Below the pieces are notes generated by a model. It made no database searches. It was not told where the DNA came from and worked only from the letters and a program-made list of their open reading frames with translations. This document shows, piece by piece, positions 16,809 through 24,767 of a stretch of DNA of 64,000 nucleotides. The first letter of the stretch is position 1. Each line of letters begins with the position of its first letter. Where the stretch lies: positions 806,186 to 870,185 of the forward strand of contig AZWL01000001.1 of assembly GCA_000514715.1 (NCBI GenBank), written 5' to 3'. Position numbers and translations under genes: made by a program. Source of the DNA: Streptomyces sp. CNH099. Lineage in GTDB: Bacteria; Actinomycetota; Actinomycetes; Streptomycetales; Streptomycetaceae.

Positions 16809-19800
16809 CGACCCGGCCCCAAGGACGGATCATCACTTTCTACTCGTACAAGGGCGGCACCGGCCGCACCATGGCCCTCGCCAACGTGGCGTGGATCCTC
16901 GCCGCCAACGGCAAGCGCGTGCTCGCCGTCGACTGGGATCTGGAGGCCCCCGGGCTGCACCGCTTCTTCCACCCGTTCCTCGACGGCAGTGCCCTGGCGT
17001 CGACCACCGGCGTCATCGACCTCATCACCGAGTACTCCTGGGCCGCGACAACCGGCCCACCGCGCGCCGGGGAGTGGCACCGGGAGTACGCCAGGACGGA
17101 GGACCACGCGGTCTCCCTCGCCCCCGGACGGCTCCGCTGGAGCTTCCCCGAGAACGGCTGCCTGGACTTTCTCTCGGCCGGCCGGCAGAGCCGCGAGTAC
17201 TCGGCGACGGTGAGCTCCTTCGAGTGGGACAACTTCTACGAGCGGCTCGGCGGTGGCCTGTTCCTGGACGCGCTGCGCGACGACATGAAGTCCGTGTACG
17301 ACTACGTCCTCATCGACAGCCGCACCGGCCTGTCGGACAATGCGGACATCTGCACCATCCACATGCCCGACGTGCTGGTCGACTGCTTCACGCTCAGCGA
17401 CCAGTCCCTCGACGGTGCCGCACTGGTGGCCCGCAGCGTGGCGGACGGCTACCGCGGCCGGAAGATCCGGGTGCTGCCGGTGCCGATGCGGATCGACGAG
17501 GGCGAGAAGGACAAGATGGACGCCGGACGCGCCCTGGCACGGCTCAAGTTCGACGGGCTGCCCGCCGGGCTCAGCGGGGAGGAGCTCACGGCGTACTGGG
17601 GTGCCGTGGAGATCCCGTACCGGCCGTACTACGCCTACGAGGAGACCCTGGCCACCGTCAGCGACGAGCCGGGGCTCGCCAACTCCCTCCTGTCCGCCTT
17701 CGAACGGCTCACCGGCGTGATCACCGACGGCGACGTGGACACCATGCCGACCGTGCCCGAGCCGGTGCGACTGCGCTGCAAGGACGCGTTCACGCGGCGC
17801 CGGCCTTCCACCACGAAGCCCGACATCGTGCTCGCGTACGTGGCCGAGAACCGGATGTGGGCCGACTGGATCGAGTCGCTGCTGACCCGCTCCGGCTGCC
17901 GCGTCACACCGATCGACCTTTCTCTGCGGGCCATGGAGCGGCCGGACGACCCGGCGCGCACGGTGGTGCTCTTATCGAAGCCGTTCTTCAAGTCCCGCGG
18001 CAGGGAAGCCGCGTGGCGCACCCTGGCCGAGACCGACCCGGGCGGCTCTCCGGGCGGACTGGTCCCGCTGCGCCTCGACGACGTACAGGCGCCCGGCGCC
18101 TATCCCGACCGCAACGTGGTCAGCCTCCGGGTGGATGAGGCGGCGGACAAGGCGAGCGTGCTGAAGGCCCTGGGCCTGCCCGCCCTGCCCGACAGCACCG
18201 GCACCGCGCGCCGCTATCCCGGCAGTACGCCGCGGATCTGGAACGCCCCCCAGCGCAACGCCGCGTTCACCGGCCGCAACGTCGTCCTGGAGCAGATGCG
18301 CGACCGGCTCGGCAGCGACATGTCGGCCGTCCTCCCACGGTCCCAGGCGTTGTTCGGGCTCGGTGGGGTCGGCAAGACGCAGGTCGCCATCGAATACGTG
18401 CACCGGTTCATGGCGGAGTACGACCTGGTGTGGTGGATCTCCGCGGAGAATCCGGACAACGTGGTCGCCTCACTCGCCGAACTCGCCGCCCGACTCGGCA
18501 CGCACAGCGGCGAGAACATGGCCATGGCCAGCCGCGAGGCCGTGCGGATGCTGTCCCGCGGGGAGCCGACCAGCCGATGGATCCTGGTCTTCGACAACGC
18601 GGACGACCCGGACGCCCTCACCGACTACTTCCCGTCGGAAGGCGGCGGACACATCCTCATCACCTCCCGGAACCAGGCCTGGGCACAGCACGGCGACTCG
18701 TTGCCCATCGACGTGTTCCTGCGCGAGGAGAGCGTCGACCACCTGATGAGCCACGACGCCCGGCTCACCGCAGAGGATGCCGACCGGGTGGCGACCACCG
18801 TGGGCGACCTGCCGCTGGCCGTGGTGCAGGCCGCGGCCTGGCTCGCGGAGACCGCGACCCCGATCGAGGACTACCTGCGGCAACTGGCGGAGCAGACCAC
18901 CGACGCGCTCAGCCTCAACCATCCCGCCGGCTACCCGCATCCGGTGGCGGCCACCTGGAACATCTCCATCGCACGGCTGAAGGAGCGCTCCCCCGCTTCC
19001 GTACGGCTGCTTGAGCTGTGTGCGTTCCTGGCGCCCGAACCGATCTCCGCCCAGCTCCTCTACAGCAAGGAGATGATCGACGCACTGAAGCCGTACGACC
19101 CGGCGCTGCAGGAGAAGCTGGTGCTCGGCCGGGTGATCCGGGAGATAGGCCGGTTCGCACTGGCCAAGATCGACCAGGTGGGCAACTCCCTGCAGGTGCA
19201 CCGGCTGGTGCAGGCCGTCATCCGCGCACAGCTCACCGAGGAGGAGCAGCGGGAGGCCCGGCACGTCGTGCACTCCGTTCTGGCCGGCGCCCGGCCCGAC
19301 GGCGAAGAACCGATCGACGACCCCGAGACGTGGCCGCAGTTCGGCATCATCTGGCCGCACCTGCTCCCCTCGGACGCGCCCCACTGCGTCACCCACGAGA
19401 CCCGCCGGCTGCTGATCGACCGCGTCCGCTACCTGTGGAAGCGCGGCGACTTCCCCCGTGCCCAGCAGCTCACCGAGGAAACCCTCGACCACTGGCGGCC
19501 GACTCTGGGCGAAACGGACGTCCAGTACCTGTACCTGCGCAGCCAGCTCGCCAACGTCCTGCGCTCCCAGGGGCGGTACGTCGAGGCCCGGGACATCGAC
19601 ACCGACCTCCTGGAGCAGCAGCGTCAGGCTCTCGGCCCCGACCATCCGCACACGTACGTCACCATGTCCAGCCTGGCCAGCGACCTCGCCGCGCTCGGCG
19701 CCTACGGCCGGGCGGCGGAGTTGGCCCGCGAGGCGCACGAGGGCTTCGGCCGGATCTTCCACAGCTCCCACCGGCGCACGCTGAGCGCCGCGAACAACCT

Positions 19801-20719
19801 GGCGCTGACCCTGCGCATGGACGGCCGCTACCGCGACGCACTCAAGCTGGACCAGGACGTGTTGAACATGCGTACCGAGGTCCTCGGCCCTGACCATCCG
19901 TACACCCTGGCGTCCGCTGAGCGCCTCGGCCGCGACCTGCGCGAGGTCGGCCGTTACACGGAGGCCACGTCACTGCTCCAACGGACGTACGAAGTGTACA
20001 AGCGGGTCCTCGGCAAGGAGTTCCCCGGCACCCTGCGGTGTGCCAAGTCCCTCGCCGTATCGCTGCGCAGGAGCGGACAGTTCGAGAACGCCCGCCGGCT
20101 CACCGCCGCGACCCGGGCCCAGTACAGGGCCCAGTACGAGGAGGCGACTCCGGACTCGCTCGCCTGCGACCTCAACATGGCCGCCGACCTGTTCGCCGCC
20201 GACGAGCGCCAGGCGGCCTGCAAGGTCGCCCGGGAGGTTATCGCCGAGTACACGAAGAGGCCCGGCGAAGCACACCCGCACACCCAGGCGGCGCTCAACA
20301 ACCTCGCGATCTTCCACTGGGGCTGCGGGGACGACGACGAGGCCGAGACGGTGTTCCGTGCCGTGCTGCCCCGCATGAGGGAGGTTCTCGGTGACGCGCA
20401 CCCGCACACGATGTTCTGCGCCATCAACTACGCCAACGTACTCGCCCGTCAGCACCGCTGGGAGGAGGCACGGACGCTGGAGGCCGAGGCGGTGGAGGTG
20501 CTGGGCGGGTCCCTCGGCCGCCACCATCCGGAGACTCTGGCCATCGTCACCAACGTTGCGCTCACCCTCAAGGCCCTCGGGCACACGGAGGAGGCCCAGG
20601 TGATGCGCGACGAGGCGATGACCGAACTGCGGCGGCAGCTCGGCGAGGACAACGGGATCACGAAGGTCGCGGGCGACAACCGGCGGATCTACCGCGACCT
20701 GGAGCCCCTCACCGTGTGA
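16805..20719 (+). CDS. fxsT: FxsT: KGG-type ATPase, TIR, NB-ARC, TPR protein of the FxSxx-COOH system
   Basis: A protein of 1304 residues. Residues 1-300 are a MinD/ParA-like domain with the deviant Walker A K-G-G-T-G-R-T (16-22) and D-W-D-L-E-A-P-G. A TIR-like domain covers about 335-455 (D-I-V-L-A-Y-V-A-E-N). An NB-ARC STAND ATPase follows from about 482, with P-loop G-L-G-G-V-G-K-T near 518 and D-N-A-D-D Walker B near 598. From about 880 to the end are TPR repeats. This is the layout of a regulated sensor/effector. Codon 390 is TTA (17972-17974). Its end overlaps the convergent hydrolase by 31 bases. It is coupled to FxsC. Confidence 0.82.
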   Translation: MTTRPQGRIITFYSYKGGTGRTMALANVAWILAANGKRVLAVDWDLEAPGLHRFFHPFLDGSALASTTGVIDLITEYSWAATTGPPRAGEWHREYARTEDHAVSLAPGRLRWSFPENGCLDFLSAGRQSREYSATVSSFEWDNFYERLGGGLFLDALRDDMKSVYDYVLIDSRTGLSDNADICTIHMPDVLVDCFTLSDQSLDGAALVARSVADGYRGRKIRVLPVPMRIDEGEKDKMDAGRALARLKFDGLPAGLSGEELTAYWGAVEIPYRPYYAYEETLATVSDEPGLANSLLSAFERLTGVITDGDVDTMPTVPEPVRLRCKDAFTRRRPSTTKPDIVLAYVAENRMWADWIESLLTRSGCRVTPIDLSLRAMERPDDPARTVVLLSKPFFKSRGREAAWRTLAETDPGGSPGGLVPLRLDDVQAPGAYPDRNVVSLRVDEAADKASVLKALGLPALPDSTGTARRYPGSTPRIWNAPQRNAAFTGRNVVLEQMRDRLGSDMSAVLPRSQALFGLGGVGKTQVAIEYVHRFMAEYDLVWWISAENPDNVVASLAELAARLGTHSGENMAMASREAVRMLSRGEPTSRWILVFDNADDPDALTDYFPSEGGGHILITSRNQAWAQHGDSLPIDVFLREESVDHLMSHDARLTAEDADRVATTVGDLPLAVVQAAAWLAETATPIEDYLRQLAEQTTDALSLNHPAGYPHPVAATWNISIARLKERSPASVRLLELCAFLAPEPISAQLLYSKEMIDALKPYDPALQEKLVLGRVIREIGRFALAKIDQVGNSLQVHRLVQAVIRAQLTEEEQREARHVVHSVLAGARPDGEEPIDDPETWPQFGIIWPHLLPSDAPHCVTHETRRLLIDRVRYLWKRGDFPRAQQLTEETLDHWRPTLGETDVQYLYLRSQLANVLRSQGRYVEARDIDTDLLEQQRQALGPDHPHTYVTMSSLASDLAALGAYGRAAELAREAHEGFGRIFHSSHRRTLSAANNLALTLRMDGRYRDALKLDQDVLNMRTEVLGPDHPYTLASAERLGRDLREVGRYTEATSLLQRTYEVYKRVLGKEFPGTLRCAKSLAVSLRRSGQFENARRLTAATRAQYRAQYEEATPDSLACDLNMAADLFAADERQAACKVAREVIAEYTKRPGEAHPHTQAALNNLAIFHWGCGDDDEAETVFRAVLPRMREVLGDAHPHTMFCAINYANVLARQHRWEEARTLEAEAVEVLGGSLGRHHPETLAIVTNVALTLKALGHTEEAQVMRDEAMTELRRQLGEDNGITKVAGDNRRIYRDLEPLTV

Positions 20720-21621
20720 GCGCCCGGCGCGGCCGGCGTGTCCGACAGCAGCCAGGCGATGGCTTCCGGCAGGGCGCGCAGCGCCGCGAAGTGGGCCGCG
20801 CCGGGGTCGAGCACAGCCGTGGCCCGGGCGATGCGCCCGGCGAGCCAGGAGTGGTGCGCCACGGGGGAGAACGCGTCCTTCCTGCCGTGCCACAGCAGCA
20901 CCGGCACCTGGATGTCCGCCGGGTCGAAGCCCCAGTCGGCAATCAGCGCGAGGATGTCGTCGACCCATCCGTACGGCGACTTGCGCAGCGCCTCGCGGTA
21001 GTTGCCCAGCAGCATGGCCCGGATGCCGCGATCCGAGACGATCTGCCGGTCCTCGTCGGTCAGATCGCCGCGCAGTTCGTCGAGCAGCCGGGCCGGGTCC
21101 TCGCGGATCGCGGCGGAGCGCGGAATGAGCCGGGCGACGAACCGCTCCGGGTCGGTGGCGGCCGTCCGGAACTCCCGCACGTTGCCGGGAGCCATCCCCT
21201 CGAACCAGTCGAGCCCCTCCGCGTCCCGCGGCGCCAGCCCGACCAGCGCGGCGGCCCGCGTCACCCGCCGCGGCAGCAGCGCGGCGCAGGCCAGGGCATG
21301 CGGAGCGCCCCCCGATCGGCCCGCCACGACGAAGCGGTTCAGCCCCAGCGCATCGGCGACCTGGAGCACATCCTCCACGACGTCGACCACCCGGCGACCC
21401 GGCCTGCGGTCGGAACCGCCGTAGCCGGGACGGTCGTACGAGATGAGCCGGATACCCCGCTGGTAGAGGAACATGGGCCGTGGCCGAGGCCCGACGCGGC
21501 TCCCCGGCATGCCGTGCAGCAGGAACACCGGCCGGCCGCACGGATCTCCTGAGCACTCCACCCGCAGTATCCGACCGTCCGTCGCCCGGACCCGGTCAGG
21601 CGCTGGCACGACATCATGCAC
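20689..21621 (-). CDS. Alpha/beta-hydrolase
   Basis: A protein of about 310 residues with the H-G-M-P-G-S oxyanion region, the nucleophile elbow G-R-S-G-G-A-P, a late acid in G-R-K-D-A-F and the catalytic histidine in A-A-H-F-A-A-L. This is the classical Ser-Asp-His set of the family. The start GTG 21621 follows a strong GGGAGGGGAT. Its 3' end overlaps the fxsT end, convergent, by 31 bases. Substrate unknown. Its position beside the fxs operon may be coincidental, as it is on the opposite strand and separately transcribed. Confidence 0.82.
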   Translation of the reverse strand: MHDVVPAPDRVRATDGRILRVECSGDPCGRPVFLLHGMPGSRVGPRPRPMFLYQRGIRLISYDRPGYGGSDRRPGRRVVDVVEDVLQVADALGLNRFVVAGRSGGAPHALACAALLPRRVTRAAALVGLAPRDAEGLDWFEGMAPGNVREFRTAATDPERFVARLIPRSAAIREDPARLLDELRGDLTDEDRQIVSDRGIRAMLLGNYREALRKSPYGWVDDILALIADWGFDPADIQVPVLLWHGRKDAFSPVAHHSWLAGRIARATAVLDPGAAHFAALRALPEAIAWLLSDTPAAPGAHTVRGSRSR

Positions 21622-21872
21622 AGCGCATCCCCTCCCCCGGGCCCGAACCGGGACCACCCTCCCAGAAGTTCCCGCCCTCCCCGCCCCCGAAACGACCGCA
21701 CCCCCCGGTCCCTTCGGCGGCCCGACCCGCACCGCAGTCCGCACCGCAAGCGACCGGCCCGCCAACGACTGCGCGCGCTCACACTCTCGTCCCCGGCGAC
21801 GCGGTCGGACGGCCGTGATGGACCCAGCCGACGTGTCGGTGGGGATCGGGCTCGCGGATGTGGCGGCACTCG

Positions 21873-23336
21873 TCAGGCGTCGGCGAGGAGGGGGTCGTAC
21901 GGCGTGCCCGTGCGGCGGCCCGTCATGAAGGAGAGGAAGTCGCCCACGAAGGCGCTGCGGCCGTGGGCGCCGTCGGTGGTGGTGAGGTCCCGGTGAAAGG
22001 CGGTGCGGAAGAGGGTGCGGTACTCGTCCGCGTCGATGCTCCCGTTGCCGTCCTTGTCGGTGGCGTCGAAGAGGACCTCGGCAACGCGGATGAGCGCGGG
22101 CCCGGCGAGGGAGGGAACGGCGGCGGCGTACTCCTCGGCGCCGACGCGGCCGTCGCCGTCCGTGTCGAGGGCGGCCTGCAGTTCGCGCCACCAGGCGGCG
22201 AAGGCGTCGTAGAGCCGGGTCTCCTCGGGTTCGTCCAGGTCGAGGCGGGTGGAGAGTTCGCGTGCCATGGCGGCGAGGTCAGGCCAGTCGAGGTGGCCGT
22301 CGCCGGTCTGGTCCAGCACTCGGCGGAAGAACTCCTCCGCTGAGCGACGGGTTTCTTGTGCGGCTGCCGGGGGTGCCGGAGCGGGGCCGGCGTCGCCGCT
22401 CAGTGGTGTGAGGAGGCGGAGCAGGGCTGATGCCCGCTTCATGCGGGCGCGCAGGGCGGTCACGGTGCGGGCGCGGGGGTCGTCGCTGTCGGGCGGGAGC
22501 GAGAGGGCTTCGATGATGCTTTCGGCATTGATCCAGCCCCCGGGCAGGAACCGGGTGAGCCCGGCGGCGAGGTAGGCGCCCTGCATGAGGGTGGGGGCGC
22601 CGGGCATCTCGGGCAGGCCGGCCCGGCGCCGGTAGGGCTCGGGGAGCGAGGCGACGGTGATGGCGCCGAGGACCGGACCGGCGACGGCGCGGCCGGCCGC
22701 CCACAGTGTCGGCGCGCCGTGGAGCAGCGCAGGGGCGGGCAGGTGGTCGAAGAGCCGGTAGAGGATGATGCGGGCCGCCTCGGTGTTCTCCAGCTCGTTT
22801 TCGACGATCCGGTCGAAGTACCGCCAGAAGTCGTGGAGGTCCTCGGGGAGTTCTGCGGCGTCGCCGTCGAGCGCGGCGAGGAACGCGCGGTACTCGGCGT
22901 ACATCCGCTCCATCGTGTCCTGGTCGAGCGGCTGGCCGCTCAGCCGGCACATGGTGACGGCGCTCTCGAAGAGGGTGGCGACCACCCAGGCGCGGGTCGC
23001 GCGGTCCATCGCGTCGTAGGCGCGGCCGCGGGAGTCGGAGCCGCTCATGCGGGCGTGCAGCCGGTTGAGCCGGGCGGCCTCCCGCTCGCGTACCGCCGGG
23101 TCGGTGCCGAACATGCGCCGCATGCTGACGAAGGTGTTGCGCAGTCGGCGCCACGGGTGGGCGACGAAGGTGGAGTTGTCGGCGAGAGCGGCGCCGACCT
23201 GCGGGTGAGCGGCCTCCAGCACGGTGGCGCGGATGATGGCCAGGGCCCAGCGCGGGTCGTCGAAGAAGCCGCTGAACTCCGATTCCGGGCCGAACGGTAA
23301 TGCCTCGTCGGCCGTTCCGGGGGCTTCGGTGGTCAT
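21873..23336 (-). CDS. DUF2236/MpaB-family oxygenase-like protein with C-terminal EF-hands
   Basis: A 487-residue protein. Residues about 15-330 belong to the oxygenase MpaB/DUF2236 family, recognised by the H-P-W-R-R-L-R-N-T segment and the conserved helical core. Residues about 340-470 hold three EF-hand loops (D-Q-T-G-D-G, D-T-D-G-D-G and D-K-D-G-N-G), so calcium may regulate the enzyme. ATG 23336 overlaps the stop of the upstream UppS-like gene (ATGA), making an operon. Codon 13 is TTA (23298-23300). MpaB relatives oxidise terpenoid or polyprenyl chains, which fits the prenyltransferase partner. Confidence 0.78.
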   Translation of the reverse strand: MTTEAPGTADEALPFGPESEFSGFFDDPRWALAIIRATVLEAAHPQVGAALADNSTFVAHPWRRLRNTFVSMRRMFGTDPAVREREAARLNRLHARMSGSDSRGRAYDAMDRATRAWVVATLFESAVTMCRLSGQPLDQDTMERMYAEYRAFLAALDGDAAELPEDLHDFWRYFDRIVENELENTEAARIILYRLFDHLPAPALLHGAPTLWAAGRAVAGPVLGAITVASLPEPYRRRAGLPEMPGAPTLMQGAYLAAGLTRFLPGGWINAESIIEALSLPPDSDDPRARTVTALRARMKRASALLRLLTPLSGDAGPAPAPPAAAQETRRSAEEFFRRVLDQTGDGHLDWPDLAAMARELSTRLDLDEPEETRLYDAFAAWWRELQAALDTDGDGRVGAEEYAAAVPSLAGPALIRVAEVLFDATDKDGNGSIDADEYRTLFRTAFHRDLTTTDGAHGRSAFVGDFLSFMTGRRTGTPYDPLLADA

Positions 23337-24094
23337 GAGGGGTCTCCGTTCGTCCCGGCGGACACGCCGCCGAAGCGGCGGTCGCGGCGTTGATAGGCGT
23401 GCAGGTAGGCGAGGAAGTCGGGCGCCCGCAAGTCCGGCCAGAGCACCTCGGGGAAGACCCACTCGGCGTAGGCGACCTGCCAGAGCATGAAGTTGGAGAT
23501 GCGCTGCTCACCGGAGGTACGGATGACGAGATCCACATCGGGGGTGTCGGGGAAGGGCAGGTGGTCCGCGAAGAGCCGCTCGGTCACCTCGTCGGCGGGC
23601 GTCCCGCTGCGGATCAGCGACCTTGCAGCCTCGACTATGTCCCGGCGCCCGCCGTGGTCGAAGGCGACGGTCAGCGTCATCCCCCGGTTGTCGGCGGTGA
23701 GCGCCGCCAGGTCGCAGAAGTCCTGGGCCAGTTCCCGGGGGATGCGCGGGTCGGCGACCCCGAGGAAACGGCAGCGGATGCCGCGCGCGAGTAGCAGCGG
23801 CGCATGCTTGCGCACCACCCGGCGGACCAGACGCATCAGGAACTCGACCTCGGTGCCAGAGCGGTTCCAGTTCTCGGTGGAGAAGGCGTACAGAGTGAGC
23901 CACTCCACGCCGGCAGCCCGGGCCGCCTCGATGACGTCGATGACGGCGGTCTCCGCGGCCCGGTGACCCGCCGTACGGGGAAGCGAACGCCGCCGCGCCC
24001 ACCGGCCGTTGCCATCCATCACGCAGGCCACGTGCCGCGGCCCCGCCCCGTCCGGGGCGGCACGGCCGGCCGTACCGCGCTCGGTCACGCCCAC
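23333..24094 (-). CDS. UppS-like cis-prenyltransferase (polyprenyl diphosphate synthase)
   Basis: A 253-residue cis-prenyltransferase with the pyrophosphate-binding M-D-G-N-G-R-W-A (Asp27), F-S-T-E-N-W, and the C-terminal R-T-S-G-E-Q-R-I-S-N-F stretch of undecaprenyl diphosphate synthase family. Starts at GTG 24094 (GTG 24088 also possible). It is coupled to a DUF2236-type gene, so it may make a specialised terpenoid rather than cell-wall carrier lipid. Housekeeping UppS is expected elsewhere in the genome. Confidence 0.88.
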   Translation of the reverse strand: MGVTERGTAGRAAPDGAGPRHVACVMDGNGRWARRRSLPRTAGHRAAETAVIDVIEAARAAGVEWLTLYAFSTENWNRSGTEVEFLMRLVRRVVRKHAPLLLARGIRCRFLGVADPRIPRELAQDFCDLAALTADNRGMTLTVAFDHGGRRDIVEAARSLIRSGTPADEVTERLFADHLPFPDTPDVDLVIRTSGEQRISNFMLWQVAYAEWVFPEVLWPDLRAPDFLAYLHAYQRRDRRFGGVSAGTNGDPS

Positions 24095-24767
24095 CCCGCC
24101 TCGCCGCTCCCGCCTCGCCCACGCCCACGCCCCACCGACGTGTTCTCTCCTGAGAGTCTGACGGCGCGAACGGGCCCCGCGCGGCCGAACGATCGGCCGT
24201 CACCCCCAGCTCGTATGTTCGAATATGCCCGAATGCCAGAGCGTCGAACTCGCGGTGACCTTCGCGCTCCGGTCCGGGGTCAGGGTCACACTCGCTGCCC
24301 TGGCCTCTCTGTCGGAAGGGGCGGGGTGGGCGTCAAATCGGATGTGCGTGCGGCGCGGGGTTGTGAGGTTTGCCGTGCGCCGAAGCTGAATCGGATCATC
24401 GCGGTCGAGAAGAGCGTCAAGTCCAAGCCCTCCAAAGGCTCACCCGGGTTCACCAGGACGTGCAGAGGCCCGCCCTGCTGGCCGGTATCCGTTCTTCAAC
24501 GCCGCCGGTGTGCGCACCTGGGTGGCAGGCAGGAGCCCGGGAGCCGGGCATTGCTCCCGGGCTCCGTCACGTTCTGCGCCCGCTGCCTGTGCTGTGACCG
24601 GGAAGTTCACCGGGTCGAGTGGTCAGGCCGCGGCGGGTAGGGGTCTGCCGCGGCCTGCGGATGCTTCTTTCGCCGCGGATTCGGACACGTTCGCGTCGTT
24701 GGGCGGCAGTCGCGTGCGGAAACGTACAACTGACAGGCGGGGTGATCCGTTTCCGCGGCCGTTCCGC
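24095..24767. other. Intergenic region with terminator-like hairpin
   Basis: No gene supported over 673 bases. A strong hairpin sits at 24532-24565. The stretch around 24360-24530 has an open frame with no recognised domain. The promoters of the UppS operon (near 24100-24230) and of the amidohydrolase are presumably here; the latter may use the AT-richer tract near 24720-24830. Confidence 0.4.
24532..24565. terminator. Strong hairpin, GGAGCCCGGGAGC stem
   Basis: A perfect 13-base stem (24532-24544 with 24553-24565) and an 8-base loop. No gene ends nearby, so it may insulate the divergent units or end a small undetected transcript. No T-run follows, as is usual in streptomycete hairpins. Confidence 0.6.

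Noticed and set aside
24510..24767. N-terminal extension of the amidohydrolase
   Set aside because: It would place the Tat signal far inside the protein and include the hairpin at 24532-24565.
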